NCBI GenBank assembly: GCA_944384105.1
Contig: CALWSC010000095.1
Coordinates: forward strand, 1-42,780
DNA: 42,780 nt
Origin: an uncultured Lachnospiraceae bacterium
Lineage (GTDB): Bacteria; Bacillota; Clostridia; Lachnospirales; Lachnospiraceae
Direction of reading: 5' to 3'
In this document: one piece after another, positions 8,649-18,641 of the stretch
Position numbering within the stretch: position 1 is the stretch's first letter
Layout of the letters: each line of letters opens with the position of its first letter
Program-made: the position numbers and the translations under genes
Notes under the pieces: generated by a model
Told to the model about the DNA's origin: nothing
The model's input: the letters and a program-made list of their open reading frames with translations, nothing else
Databases searched by the model: none

Positions 8649-10043
8649 TTAAATCTCCATCGGATACTTTCCGTCAAAGCAGGCCTTGCATACCGGAAGT
8701 CCCCCGGTCATCTTATCCAAGTCCTCCAGCTTCAGGTACCCGAGTGAATCTGCGCCGATCATGGAGCAGATTTCATCAGTTGTGTGGGAAGAAGCGATCA
8801 GCTGCTCGTTAGAGGGAACGTCTGTCCCGAAATAGCAGGGATACAGAAACGGAGGTGAGCTGATCCTGACATGAACGGAGAGAGCGCCGGCACGTCGGAG
8901 CATCGTGATGAGGTTAGCGATGGTCGTGCCGCGAACAATGGAGTCGTCCACAAGGACAATTTTCTTACCGCTGACAACAGATTTCAGTACATTAAGCTTG
9001 ATTTTTACGCTTGACTCCCGTTCTTTCTGTGTTGGTTTGATAAATGTTCTTCCCACATAACTGTTTTTGTGAAACGCCAGGGCAAAAGGAATCCCGGAGG
9101 CCTCCGAAAAGCCCTTGGCGGCAGGAATCCCGGAATCCGGAACTCCACAGACTATATCGGCATCGGCAGGGTACGCTGCAGAAAGCGCTTTCCCTGCTCG
9201 GATTCGTGCGTCATAAATATTGATGCCGTCCATCCGGCTGTCCAGACGGGCGAAGTATATATATTCAAAAATGCAGTGCGCTCTGCGGGGCTGTACGAGA
9301 CTTTTATCCGAGGAAATCCCGTCCTTTGTGATGGAAACAATCTCCCCGGGCTCAATATCCCGGATAAACTCCGCATCCACAGAAGACAGCGCGCAGCTCT
9401 CGGAGGCGAGGATATACGCATTGCCGCGGCGTCCGAGGCAGAGCGGCTTTAATCCCAGCGGATCCCGCACGCCGACAAGCTTTCGGGGGCTTGCGATCAC
9501 CAGACCGTAGGCGCCCCGGATTCTTGCGGCGGCGCGTACAATGGCCTCCTCCACAGTTTTGGCGGTCAGCCGCTCTCTGGCAATGCAGTAGGCGATAATC
9601 TCTGAGTCCGTCGTCGTGTGAAAAATTGCGCCCTGATACTCGAGTTCGCGGCGCAGTGCCTGCGCATTGACGAGATTGCCGTTGTGCGCCAGAGCCAGTG
9701 TTCCCTTTACATATTTCAGAACAAGCGGCTGGGCATTTTCCGGCACAGACGCTCCCGTTGTGGAGTAGCGGACATGTCCAACGCCCAGATTTCCGTGCAT
9801 CGCGTGCAGCTGCTCCTCCTCAAAGACTTCATGCACGAGCCCGAGCTCTTTATGTGATGAGAGATTTCCCCATGGGCCGCTGGTGTCCGACACGGCGATG
9901 CCGCAGGATTCCTGGCCGCGGTGCTGCAGCGCGCAAAGCCCGTAATATATTGTGGGAGCGACGTCCTCCCCGTCCATATCGTAAATGCCAAAGACGCCGC
10001 ATTCTTCCTTCAGCTTATCCTCTGCAGTGCAGTTTCTGTCCAT
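8649..10043 (-). CDS. purF: amidophosphoribosyltransferase
   Basis: 464 residues. It catalyses the first step of de novo purine synthesis, PRPP plus glutamine to phosphoribosylamine. A 14-residue propeptide ends at the catalytic Cys15 (KEECGVFGIYD), as in Bacillus-type PurF proteins that are processed and carry an Fe-S cluster. The C-terminal CKACFDGKYP segment fits such a cluster ligand set. The PRPP loop reads IVLVDDSIVRGTT. AAGGAGA precedes the ATG. It lies 45 bases downstream of glnN on the same strand with no terminator between. Co-transcription from the glnN promoter and leader is therefore likely, placing a glutamine consumer under nitrogen control. Other purine genes are not adjacent. 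Confidence 0.97.
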   Translation of the reverse strand: MDRNCTAEDKLKEECGVFGIYDMDGEDVAPTIYYGLCALQHRGQESCGIAVSDTSGPWGNLSSHKELGLVHEVFEEEQLHAMHGNLGVGHVRYSTTGASVPENAQPLVLKYVKGTLALAHNGNLVNAQALRRELEYQGAIFHTTTDSEIIAYCIARERLTAKTVEEAIVRAAARIRGAYGLVIASPRKLVGVRDPLGLKPLCLGRRGNAYILASESCALSSVDAEFIRDIEPGEIVSITKDGISSDKSLVQPRRAHCIFEYIYFARLDSRMDGINIYDARIRAGKALSAAYPADADIVCGVPDSGIPAAKGFSEASGIPFALAFHKNSYVGRTFIKPTQKERESSVKIKLNVLKSVVSGKKIVLVDDSIVRGTTIANLITMLRRAGALSVHVRISSPPFLYPCYFGTDVPSNEQLIASSHTTDEICSMIGADSLGYLKLEDLDKMTGGLPVCKACFDGKYPMEI

Positions 10044-10088
10044 TTTGTATGTCTCCTTTCAAGTGCCTCCGAAAAACGCCCGCAGCCG

Positions 10089-12188
10089 TTATACAGAAAA
10101 CAGTAATTTATCATAAGTCGGATAACTTAAGCAGTCATCCGGAATCATAGCTTCCGCAGCGTCGGCATAAACGCGGAGCTCATCCATTGCAGTGAGAACC
10201 GAATCGTGGAAGAGCTGTGCCTGCTTTAAGGCATCGCTTTCGGCATCAGCCTCAGCAACGGCATCTTTTAACACCTTCACCTGACGGCTCATTTCTGAAT
10301 ACAGCTCAGTGAGCTTTTTCAGAAGCGCAGTCTCTGTCTCGATGGACAGATCCGGGATAAGAGCCTTTTTGGAGGAAGCCTCCTGTGTCAGCTTCTGCAT
10401 ATATGCCATAGCAGACGGCATCACATCCTTCATCACCATTTCCGCCATGGTCTTTCCTTCGATGCAGATTGTCTTGCTGTAGTTTTCCAGCAGGATATCA
10501 TAGCGGGAGAAAACCTCTTTCTCTGAGAAGATATGGTGCTTCCGGAACAGATCCAGGTTCTTCTTGGCAATAAACTGCGGCAGCGCATCCGGTGTGGATT
10601 TCAGGTTATACAGCCCGCGCTTCTGTGCTTCGGCAATCCACTCGTCGGTGTAGCCGTTTCCATCGAAAATAATTTTCCTGTGTTTGCGGATCGCGCGCTT
10701 TAACAGCTCATGAACCGCGTGCTCCATCTCGTCGGCGGAAGTATCCTTCAGTTCATTATAGAAAGCGTCGAGTGCCTCCGCCACAGCGGTGTTCAGGATC
10801 ACGTTCGGTCCTGATACGGATAAAGAGGAGCCCAGCATACGGAACTCAAACTTATTTCCCGTAAACGCAAACGGTGAAGTGCGGTTGCGGTCGGTGTTGT
10901 CCTTGAAGAAATGCGGCAGCACCGTTGCCCCGGTTTCCATTGGTACGCGCGCACTGGTGCCGAAGAAGGAATCATTTTCCACGGAGTCGAGTACGGCATT
11001 TAACTCCTCGCCGAGGAAAATGGATACGATTGCAGGCGGCGCTTCATTCGCACCGAGGCGGTGATCATTTCCGGCACTTGCAACGGAAACGCGCATCAGG
11101 TCTGCGTAGTCGTCCACAGCCTTGATGACAGCCATGAGGAAAATTAAAAACTGAATATTTTCCGCAGGGGTCTTGCCTGGGTTCAGCAGATTGATGCCGG
11201 TATTCGTGATCATGGACCAGTTGTTGTGCTTGCCGCTTCCGTTGATGCCCTCAAACGGCTTCTCGTGGAGCAGGCAGACGAGATTGTGCTTATCTGCAAC
11301 ATTCTTCATAATCTCCATTGTGAGCTGGTTGTGATCCACAGCAACGTTTGCCGTATCAAAGACGGGAGCCAGCTCATGCTGTGCCGGAGCGACCTCGTTG
11401 TGCTTTGTCTTTGCCGGAATGCCCACTTTCCAGAGCTCTTCGTCGAGATCGTGCATGTATGCGGAGACTCTCGGCTTTAAGACTCCAAAGTAGTGATCCT
11501 CCATCTCCTGCCCCTTGGGAGCCGGAGCGCCCAGCAGAGTGCGTCCGCAGAAGATTAGATCTTTGCGTTTTAAATAGAGGTCTTTGTCCACGAGAAAATA
11601 TTCCTGCTCCGGGCCGACTGTCGTAGATACGCGGGTGACCTCTGTATTCCCGATCAGATGTAAGAGACGCACAGCAGAATTGCTCAGTGCTTCCATAGAG
11701 CGCAGCAGAGGAGTTTTCTTATCAAGAGCCTCCCCGCTGTAGGAACAGAATGCCGTCGGAATGCACAGTGTTCTGTCTTTAATAAAGGCGGGTGAGGTTG
11801 GGTCCCATGCTGTATAGCCCCTTGCCTCAAACGTGGCACGCAGACCGCCGGAGGGGAAGCTGGATGCATCCGGTTCACCCTTGACGAGCTCTTTGCCGGA
11901 GAAATCCATTGCGACCTCGGAATCTCCGACCGGAGTGATAAAGCTGTCGTGCTTTTCCGCCGTGATTCCGGTCATGGGCTGGAACCAGTGCGTAAAATGT
12001 GTTGCTCCGTTCTCGACCGCCCACTCCTTCATTGCGACCGCAACGGAGTTCGCAACCTCAAGCTCAAGGTGCGTGCCGTTCTCGATCGTCTTTCGTAGCG
12101 CTTTATAGACGTCCTTGGGAAGCTTATTTTTCATGACTTTGTCACTGAAAACCAGACTGCCGTATAATTCAGGAATGTTTTTGTTCAT
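10089..12188 (-). CDS. glnN: glutamine synthetase type III
   Basis: 699 residues, the usual size of GSIII, ATP-dependent glutamate plus ammonia to glutamine. The family hallmarks are present: the N-terminal segment ending in FTHWFQPMTG, the active-site glutamates in TVGPEQEYFLVD, EVAPAQHELAPV, the NGSGKHNNWSM loop and the FEFRMLGSS segment. AGGAGG precedes ATG 12188. It is expressed leftward from the promoter at 12263-12292 through a leader with an ANTAR-type hairpin and terminator, and purF follows. A type I enzyme is encoded at 20268, so the organism has two unrelated-class glutamine synthetases with matching leaders. Confidence 0.97.
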   Translation of the reverse strand: MNKNIPELYGSLVFSDKVMKNKLPKDVYKALRKTIENGTHLELEVANSVAVAMKEWAVENGATHFTHWFQPMTGITAEKHDSFITPVGDSEVAMDFSGKELVKGEPDASSFPSGGLRATFEARGYTAWDPTSPAFIKDRTLCIPTAFCSYSGEALDKKTPLLRSMEALSNSAVRLLHLIGNTEVTRVSTTVGPEQEYFLVDKDLYLKRKDLIFCGRTLLGAPAPKGQEMEDHYFGVLKPRVSAYMHDLDEELWKVGIPAKTKHNEVAPAQHELAPVFDTANVAVDHNQLTMEIMKNVADKHNLVCLLHEKPFEGINGSGKHNNWSMITNTGINLLNPGKTPAENIQFLIFLMAVIKAVDDYADLMRVSVASAGNDHRLGANEAPPAIVSIFLGEELNAVLDSVENDSFFGTSARVPMETGATVLPHFFKDNTDRNRTSPFAFTGNKFEFRMLGSSLSVSGPNVILNTAVAEALDAFYNELKDTSADEMEHAVHELLKRAIRKHRKIIFDGNGYTDEWIAEAQKRGLYNLKSTPDALPQFIAKKNLDLFRKHHIFSEKEVFSRYDILLENYSKTICIEGKTMAEMVMKDVMPSAMAYMQKLTQEASSKKALIPDLSIETETALLKKLTELYSEMSRQVKVLKDAVAEADAESDALKQAQLFHDSVLTAMDELRVYADAAEAMIPDDCLSYPTYDKLLFSV

Positions 12189-12213
12189 GGAAATGTCCTC
12201 CTTTTATAAATGA

Positions 12214-12252
12214 GAAAAGGCGCCCTGGATTTCTCCAAAGCGCCCTTGCTTT
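12214..12252 (-). promoter_or_regulatory. glnN leader: ANTAR-type hexaloop hairpin overlapping an intrinsic terminator
   Basis: On the minus strand AAAGC (12252-12248), loop AAGGGC (12247-12242) and GCTTT (12241-12237) form a 5-bp hairpin whose six-base loop has A at position 1 and G at position 4. The same loop starts the 5' arm of a 14-bp terminator (12247-12234 with 12229-12216, GAAA loop) ending in TTTTC. The two folds exclude each other. This matches the recognition rule of ANTAR antiterminators. A canonical second ANTAR hairpin is not evident. The T-tract is short. Confidence 0.7.
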
Positions 12253-12262
12253 TATGTGTAGT

Positions 12263-12292
12263 AGTATAAGCACAAACTTTGGAAAATGTCAA
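12263..12292 (-). promoter_or_regulatory. glnN-purF promoter (sigma-A type)
   Basis: Minus-strand -35 TTGACA (12292-12287), 18-base spacer, -10 TATACT (12268-12263). The predicted start near 12256 puts the hexaloop hairpin at the very 5' end of the RNA. It is divergent from the pyrG promoter, with 34 bases between the two -35 boxes. Confidence 0.85.
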
Positions 12293-12326
12293 GCACTTTT
12301 TTTGAGAAAAAATATTTTTTGGGGGA

Positions 12327-12355
12327 TTTACAAATCAGAAAAAATGGTTTATAGT
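12327..12355 (+). promoter_or_regulatory. pyrG-gltB-gltD promoter
   Basis: -35 TTTACA (12327-12332), 17-base spacer, -10 TATAGT (12350-12355). A start near 12362 gives a leader of about 100 bases containing the hexaloop hairpin and terminator. A TATACT at 12355-12360 overlaps but is spaced 22 bases from the -35. Confidence 0.65.
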
Positions 12356-12381
12356 ATACTGCATATTTAAAAGGCAGGAAA

Positions 12382-12429
12382 TGACAAAGGCGTCAGAACA
12401 GTATCAAAGACTGTTTTGGCGCCTTTTTT
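12382..12429 (+). promoter_or_regulatory. pyrG leader: ANTAR-type hexaloop hairpin overlapping an intrinsic terminator
   Basis: TGAC (12382-12385), loop AAAGGC (12386-12391) and GTCA (12392-12395) form a small hairpin with A1 and G4 in the loop. From the first loop base begins a 17-bp terminator stem (12386-12402 with 12410-12426, 7-base loop) followed by more T residues to 12429. The hairpin and terminator share 12386-12395, so only one can form. It lies 30 bases before pyrG. It should therefore act as an attenuator for pyrG and, through co-transcription, for gltB and gltD. Confidence 0.75.
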
Positions 12430-12459
12430 CTGATTCAAAAAGCAGGAGGGCGAAAATAG

Positions 12460-14079
12460 ATGGCAGTAAAATATGTATTTGTAACCGGCGGAGTTGTCTC
12501 AGGGTTAGGCAAAGGCATCACGGCGGCTTCCCTGGGGAGGCTGTTGAAGGCAAGAGGATATAAGGTGACAATGCAGAAGTTTGATCCCTATATAAATATT
12601 GATCCCGGAACTATGAATCCGATCCAGCATGGAGAGGTTTTTGTAACGGATGACGGCACGGAAACGGATCTCGATCTGGGACATTACGAGCGTTTTATAG
12701 ATGAAAGCCTTGACTTTAATTCCAATGTGACGACCGGAAAGATCTACTGGTCAGTGCTCCAGAAGGAGCGCCGCGGCGACTTCGGCGGCGGGACGGTGCA
12801 GGTAATCCCTCATATTACAAATGAAATTAAAAGCAGATTTTACCATTCTCCCAATCCGGAGGATGAGCGGATTGCGATCATAGAGGTGGGAGGAACTGTG
12901 GGTGATATTGAAAGCCAGCCCTTCCTCGAGGCGATCCGCCAGTTTCAGAATGAGGTGGGTAAGGAGAATGCAGTGTTGATTCATGTGACGCTGATTCCGT
13001 ATCTGAAGGCTTCCGGAGAGATGAAGACAAAGCCGACGCAGGCGAGCGTGAGAGAGCTGCAGGGGATGGGAATCCGCCCCGATATTCTTGTGTGCCGCTC
13101 GGAAAAGGAACTCTCCGGCGAGGTTCGGGATAAGATCGCGCTGTTCTGTAATGTTCCGAGCCGTCATGTGCTGCAGAATCTCGACGTTGAGTATCTGTAC
13201 GAGGCTCCGCTTGCAATGGAGAGAGAAAATCTCGCACAGGTTGTCTGTGAGTGCCTGAACCTGCCGTGCCCGAATCCGGATCTGCAGGACTGGATACAGA
13301 TGACGGAGGCGCTCAAAAACCCGCAGACGGAAGTCACGATCGCTCTGGTAGGCAAGTATATTCAGCTTCACGACGCGTATTTAAGCGTTGTTGAGGCTCT
13401 CAAGCATGGAGGTATTTCATGCCGTGCAAGCGTTCGGATTCAGTGGATTGACAGTGAGAAAATATCCCCGGATAATGCGGGAGAGCTGCTGGGCGGCGCC
13501 GATGGCATCCTTGTGCCGGGCGGATTTGGAAACAGAGGCACAGAAGGCATGATCTGTGCGGTACAATATGCCCGGACGCACGGGGTTCCGTTTCTCGGTA
13601 TCTGCCTGGGTATGCAGATGGCGATTGTGGAATTTGCCCGCCATGTGGCAGGATACAGCGACGCCAACAGCGCAGAGTTTGATACCGCAACCGGACATCC
13701 GGTTATTGCGCTGATGCCCGAGCAGAACGGGATTGAAAATATCGGCGGCACGCTTCGCCTGGGATCGTATCCATGCGTGCTTGCCGGGGACAGCCTGGCA
13801 TACCGTCTGTACGGACAGGCCGAAATACAGGAGCGCCACCGCCACAGATATGAGGTCAACAATGCGTACCGCGGGGCGCTTACGGAACACGGCATGAAGC
13901 TGTGCGGCACGTCCCCGGACGGAAGAATCGTGGAAATGGCGGAAATTCCGGAGCATCCGTTCTTCATCGGGACGCAGGGACATCCGGAATTTAAATCAAG
14001 GCCGAACCGCCCGCATCCTCTCTTTGCGGGATTTGTGCAGGCGGCTGTCCGGCAGAAATACAGCAGCGATAAAGATTGA
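12460..14079 (+). CDS. pyrG: CTP synthase
   Basis: 539 residues. It makes CTP from UTP, ATP and glutamine. The N-terminal synthase domain starts [17 protein letters not shown] (P-loop-like) and has the [14 protein letters not shown] segment. The C-terminal class I glutaminase domain has the nucleophile Cys in GICLGMQMA and the late [11 protein letters not shown] His/Glu pair. GGAGG precedes ATG 12460. It heads an operon with gltB (21 bases downstream) and gltD. CTP synthase heading a glutamate synthase operon is an uncommon grouping that makes sense if the leader responds to glutamine supply. Confidence 0.98.
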   Translation: MAVKYVFVTGGVVSGLGKGITAASLGRLLKARGYKVTMQKFDPYINIDPGTMNPIQHGEVFVTDDGTETDLDLGHYERFIDESLDFNSNVTTGKIYWSVLQKERRGDFGGGTVQVIPHITNEIKSRFYHSPNPEDERIAIIEVGGTVGDIESQPFLEAIRQFQNEVGKENAVLIHVTLIPYLKASGEMKTKPTQASVRELQGMGIRPDILVCRSEKELSGEVRDKIALFCNVPSRHVLQNLDVEYLYEAPLAMERENLAQVVCECLNLPCPNPDLQDWIQMTEALKNPQTEVTIALVGKYIQLHDAYLSVVEALKHGGISCRASVRIQWIDSEKISPDNAGELLGGADGILVPGGFGNRGTEGMICAVQYARTHGVPFLGICLGMQMAIVEFARHVAGYSDANSAEFDTATGHPVIALMPEQNGIENIGGTLRLGSYPCVLAGDSLAYRLYGQAEIQERHRHRYEVNNAYRGALTEHGMKLCGTSPDGRIVEMAEIPEHPFFIGTQGHPEFKSRPNRPHPLFAGFVQAAVRQKYSSDKD

Positions 14080-14100
14080 TAAACGGAAAGGAGATAACAT

Positions 14101-17100
14101 ATGCAGAAGAATTGCGGATTATACCAGGAACAGTTTGAACACGACAACTGCGGAATCGGCGCAGTCGTCAATATAAAGGGTGTAAAATCCCGTGCCGCTG
14201 TGGAGAACGCCCTTCGGATTGTGGAACATCTCGAGCACCGTGCGGGAAAAGACGCGGAAGGAAAGGCCGGAGACGGTGTCGGTATCCTGCTGCAGATTTC
14301 TCACAGATTTTTCTCCAACGCCTGCCGGCAGGCGCAGATTCCGATCGGAGGCGAGAGAGAATACGGTGTGGCAATGGTCTTCTTTCCGCAGGATGAGTTA
14401 AAGAAAAATCAGGCGAAGAAGATGTTTGAGATTATTGTGGAAAAAGAGGGAATGAAGTTTCTCGGATGGAGAGAAGTTCCCGTGGAGCCGCAGGTGCTCG
14501 GACAGAAGGCACGCGACTGTATGCCGTGCATTCTCCAGGCATTTATCCGGCGTCCCGAGGAGGCACAGACAGATCTTGAATTCGACCGCCGGCTCTACAT
14601 AGCCCGCAGGGTCTTTGAGCAGAGCAGTGAGAATACGTACGTCGCTTCCATGTCCTGCCGCACAATCGTCTATAAGGGAATGTTTCTTGTAAATCAGCTG
14701 CGCCTTTTCTTCCCGGATCTGCAGGCGGAAGACTATGAGTCTGCAATCGCGCTTGTACACTCAAGATTCAGCACGAACACAAATCCGAGCTGGCAGAGGG
14801 CGCATCCGAACCGCCTGATTGTACACAACGGCGAGATCAATACGATCCGCGGCAATGCCGACAAGATGCTGGCGCGTGAGGAGACGATGGAATCTCCGTA
14901 TCTGAAAGGGCAGATGCACAAGGTTCTGCCGGTTGTCAATACCGCGGGTTCTGACTCCGCGATGCTTGATAATACACTGGAATTTCTCATGATGAGCGGC
15001 ATGGAGCTTCCGCTCGCCGTCATGATTACAATACCGGAGCCGTGGGCGAACAATCAGACCATGTCTCAGGAGAAGAGAGACTTCTATCAGTATTATGCGA
15101 CTATGATGGAGCCGTGGGATGGTCCCGCGTCTATCCTGTTCTCTGACGGCGATGTGATGGGAGCCGTGCTTGACCGGAACGGTCTGCGCCCGTCCCGCTA
15201 CTACATTACAAAGGACGGAAATATGATCCTCTCCTCCGAGGTGGGCGTGCTGGATATTCCGGAGGAAGAGATTGTGATAAAAGAGCGGCTGCATCCGGGC
15301 AAGATTCTTCTGGTGGATACCGTGAAAGGCAAAGTATTTGGAGACGAGGAGCTTAAGGAATATTATGCGAAGCGCCAGCCGTACGGGGAGTGGCTGGACA
15401 GCAGTCTCGTGCAGCTCAAAGATATTAAAATCCCCAACAAGAAAGTGCCGGGCTATACGAGAGAGGAGCTCGCAAGGCTGCAGAAGGCATTCGGCTACAC
15501 CTACGAGGAATACCGCACCTCGATTCGGAATATGGCACTGAACGGCGCCGAGGGAATTGCGGCCATGGGCGTGGATACGCCGCTTTCTGTGCTCTCAAAG
15601 CAGCATCAGCCGCTGTTTCATTACTTTAAGCAGCTTTTTGCACAGGTGACGAACCCGCCGATTGACGCTATCCGTGAGGAGATCGTGACATCCACTGCCG
15701 TGTATGTGGGAGAGGACGGCAACCTGCTTGAGGAAAAGCCGGAGAACTGCCAGGTGTTAAAGGTCAATAATCCGATTCTCACAAACACGGATATGCTGAA
15801 AATCAAAAGCATGCAGGTGCCGGGCTTCAAGGTCGCAGTCGTGCCGATTACCTATTATAAGAGTACAAACTTAAAGCGTGCAATCGAGCGGCTCTTTGTG
15901 GAGGTTGACAAAGCGCACCATGACGGAGCAAACATTCTCGTTCTGTCCGACCGCGGCGTGGATGAAAACCACGTTCCGATGCCTTCCCTGCTCGCCGTAT
16001 CTGCAGTGCATCAGCATCTTGTAAAGACAAAGAAGCGCACCTCGCTTGCCGTTATCCTGGAATCCGGTGAGCCAAGAGAGGTACATCATTTTGCGACAAT
16101 CCTGGGCTACGGCGCATGTGCGGTGAATCCGTACCTGGCACTTGAGACGATCCGTGAGCTCATCGACGAGGAAATGCTCGATAAAGACTACTATGCTGCG
16201 GTTGATGACTATTGCGCGGCAGTGCTCCACGGCATTGTAAAAATCGCGTCAAAGATGGGAATTTCCACGATCCAGTCGTATCAGGGTTCCCAGATCTTTG
16301 AGGCGATCGGTATTTCGAAAGAGGTGATTGACCAGTATTTTACCAACACAGTCAGCCGGGTGGGAGGCATCACGCTTGACGATATCGCGGCGGATATGGA
16401 TGCCATGCATTCGAAGGCATTTGATCCGCTGGGACTCTCCGTTGACCTGACACTGGAGAGCGTCGGACGCCATAAGATGCGAAGCGGCAAAGAGGAGCAC
16501 CGCTATAATCCGCAGACGATTCATCTGCTTCAGCAGTCAACGAGAACCGGAAGTTATGAAATGTTTAAGGAGTACACCAAGCTTGTTGACCGCGAGGAGA
16601 CGGGAAACCTGAGAAATCTTCTCGATTTTGCCTATCCGGAGCATGGAATCAGCATTGATGAGGTGGAGAGCGTCGACTCTATCGTAACGCGCTTTAAGAC
16701 GGGAGCCATGTCTTATGGCTCGATCTCCCAGGAGGCGCACGAGACACTGGCTCTTGCAATGAACATGCTTCACGGCAAGTCCAACACCGGTGAGGGCGGT
16801 GAGAGCGAGGAGCGTCTTGACTCTGCGGGCACGGATCATGACCGCTGCTCCGCGATCAAGCAGGTAGCGTCCGGACGGTTCGGTGTGACGAGCAGATATC
16901 TCGTGAGTGCAAAGGAAATCCAGATCAAGATGGCGCAGGGCGCAAAGCCTGGCGAGGGCGGACATCTCCCGGCGAGAAAGGTTTACCCGTGGATCGCGAA
17001 GACGCGTCATTCGACACCAGGCGTCAGCCTGATTTCCCCGCCGCCGCATCACGATATTTATTCCATCGAGGATCTGGCGCAGCTCATTTATGACCTGAAG

Positions 17101-18630
17101 AATGCAAATAAGTATGCGAGAATCTCCGTAAAGCTTGTCTCTGAGGCTGGAGTGGGAACGGTTGCGGCAGGTGTGGCAAAAGCCGGCGCACAGGTTATCC
17201 TGATCTCCGGATACGACGGAGGTACGGGAGCTGCACCGCGGAGCTCCATCCATCACGCAGGTCTGCCCTGGGAGCTGGGACTCTCAGAGACCCACCAAAC
17301 GCTGATCCAGAACGGACTTCGCGACCGCGTCGTCATCGAGACGGACGGAAAGCTGATGAGCGGCAGGGATGTAGCTATCGCAGCGCTTCTGGGAGCGGAG
17401 GAATTCGGATTTGCGACGGCGCCGCTTGTGACGATGGGCTGCGTGATGATGCGCGTCTGCAATCTCGATACCTGTCCGGTCGGTGTCGCGACGCAGAATC
17501 CTGAGCTTCGCAGGCGTTTTACAGGAAAGCCGGAATACGTTGTCAACTTTATGCGCTTTATCGCACAGGAGCTTCGGGAATATATGGCAAAACTCGGTGT
17601 GCGCACGATTGATGAGATGGTGGGAAGGACGGATCTGCTGCAGCAGACTAAACGCCGGAGTAATCCGCACGGCATGAAGCTGGATCTGTCTGCCGTGCTG
17701 GCAAGTCCGACGAACGGTGCGGCATGCACGTTCCAGCCGGAGAAGGCATATAATTTCCACCTTGAGCAGACACTGGACGAGCGCGTACTCTTAAAGGTTC
17801 TCGATCTGGAAAAGGCAGAAGGACAGCGCCAGGAGATTTCCGTGAAGCTGACGAATACAGACCGCACGTTCGGAACACTGCTGGGAGCGGAGATTACAAG
17901 GCAGTATAAAGACGGCCTGCCAGAGGATTCCATCGTGGTTCGATGCACCGGAGCCGGCGGACAGAGCTTCGGAGCCTTCATCCCGAAGGGACTGACGCTC
18001 TCTTTAAGCGGGGACAGCAACGACTACTTCGGCAAGGGACTTTCAGGAGGAAAGCTTGCAGTATATCCTCCCGAGGAAGCTTCCTATGAGGCGGATGAGA
18101 ACATTATTGTGGGAAATGTGGCGCTCTATGGAGCCACAAGCGGCAGTGCCTATATCTGCGGCGTTGCCGGTGAGCGGTTTGCAGTCAGAAACTCCGGAGC
18201 GTATGCCGTTGTGGAAGGCGTCGGAGATCACGGCTGCGAGTACATGACAGGCGGAAGAGTCGCAGTGCTCGGCAAGACCGGCAAGAACTTTGCCGCAGGA
18301 ATGAGCGGCGGAATCGCCTATGTGCTCGACGAGGAGAGCCGGCTGTACCGCAACATCAATAAGGAAATGATTTCGATTGAGAAAGTAGACAATAAATACG
18401 ACCAGCAGGAGCTTTACGCTATGATCGAGAAGCATACAGAGGCGACAGGGTCCAAAAAGGGGAGAAAAATTCTCGAAAATTTTGAGGAGTATCTGCCCAA
18501 ATTTAAGAAAATCATACCGAATGATTACAAAAGAATGCTGCAGCTTGCCACTAAATTTGAAGAGAGAGGCTTGAGCAGCGAACAGGCACAGATTGAAGCG
18601 TTTTACGAGGCCATGGAGCAGAAGAGATAG
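14101..18630 (+). CDS. gltB: glutamate synthase (GOGAT) large subunit
   Basis: 1509 residues, full length. It converts glutamine plus 2-oxoglutarate to two glutamates using electrons from the small subunit. The precursor starts with 16 residues before the N-terminal glutaminase nucleophile Cys17 (HDNCGIGAVV). The central and FMN-binding synthase domains follow; the 3Fe-4S cysteines are in VCNLDTCPVGVATQ, and the C-terminal GXGXG-type beta-helix repeats are present. AAAGGAGA precedes ATG 14101. It is 21 bases after pyrG and 11 before gltD, so all three should be transcribed from 12327. Confidence 0.98.
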   Translation: MQKNCGLYQEQFEHDNCGIGAVVNIKGVKSRAAVENALRIVEHLEHRAGKDAEGKAGDGVGILLQISHRFFSNACRQAQIPIGGEREYGVAMVFFPQDELKKNQAKKMFEIIVEKEGMKFLGWREVPVEPQVLGQKARDCMPCILQAFIRRPEEAQTDLEFDRRLYIARRVFEQSSENTYVASMSCRTIVYKGMFLVNQLRLFFPDLQAEDYESAIALVHSRFSTNTNPSWQRAHPNRLIVHNGEINTIRGNADKMLAREETMESPYLKGQMHKVLPVVNTAGSDSAMLDNTLEFLMMSGMELPLAVMITIPEPWANNQTMSQEKRDFYQYYATMMEPWDGPASILFSDGDVMGAVLDRNGLRPSRYYITKDGNMILSSEVGVLDIPEEEIVIKERLHPGKILLVDTVKGKVFGDEELKEYYAKRQPYGEWLDSSLVQLKDIKIPNKKVPGYTREELARLQKAFGYTYEEYRTSIRNMALNGAEGIAAMGVDTPLSVLSKQHQPLFHYFKQLFAQVTNPPIDAIREEIVTSTAVYVGEDGNLLEEKPENCQVLKVNNPILTNTDMLKIKSMQVPGFKVAVVPITYYKSTNLKRAIERLFVEVDKAHHDGANILVLSDRGVDENHVPMPSLLAVSAVHQHLVKTKKRTSLAVILESGEPREVHHFATILGYGACAVNPYLALETIRELIDEEMLDKDYYAAVDDYCAAVLHGIVKIASKMGISTIQSYQGSQIFEAIGISKEVIDQYFTNTVSRVGGITLDDIAADMDAMHSKAFDPLGLSVDLTLESVGRHKMRSGKEEHRYNPQTIHLLQQSTRTGSYEMFKEYTKLVDREETGNLRNLLDFAYPEHGISIDEVESVDSIVTRFKTGAMSYGSISQEAHETLALAMNMLHGKSNTGEGGESEERLDSAGTDHDRCSAIKQVASGRFGVTSRYLVSAKEIQIKMAQGAKPGEGGHLPARKVYPWIAKTRHSTPGVSLISPPPHHDIYSIEDLAQLIYDLKNANKYARISVKLVSEAGVGTVAAGVAKAGAQVILISGYDGGTGAAPRSSIHHAGLPWELGLSETHQTLIQNGLRDRVVIETDGKLMSGRDVAIAALLGAEEFGFATAPLVTMGCVMMRVCNLDTCPVGVATQNPELRRRFTGKPEYVVNFMRFIAQELREYMAKLGVRTIDEMVGRTDLLQQTKRRSNPHGMKLDLSAVLASPTNGAACTFQPEKAYNFHLEQTLDERVLLKVLDLEKAEGQRQEISVKLTNTDRTFGTLLGAEITRQYKDGLPEDSIVVRCTGAGGQSFGAFIPKGLTLSLSGDSNDYFGKGLSGGKLAVYPPEEASYEADENIIVGNVALYGATSGSAYICGVAGERFAVRNSGAYAVVEGVGDHGCEYMTGGRVAVLGKTGKNFAAGMSGGIAYVLDEESRLYRNINKEMISIEKVDNKYDQQELYAMIEKHTEATGSKKGRKILENFEEYLPKFKKIIPNDYKRMLQLATKFEERGLSSEQAQIEAFYEAMEQKR

Positions 18631-18641
18631 GAGGAGATAAC

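Noticed and set aside
12401-12412. Second ANTAR hexaloop hairpin in the pyrG leader
   Set aside because: The upper terminator loop is 7 bases (ATCAAAG) and does not show A1/G4 in a six-base frame. The equivalent loops in the other leaders also fail.
12188-12460. T-box or glutamine riboswitch in the nitrogen leaders
   Set aside because: The leaders are too short, and no T-box sequence or known glutamine aptamer core was visible. The hexaloop/terminator overlap explains them better.
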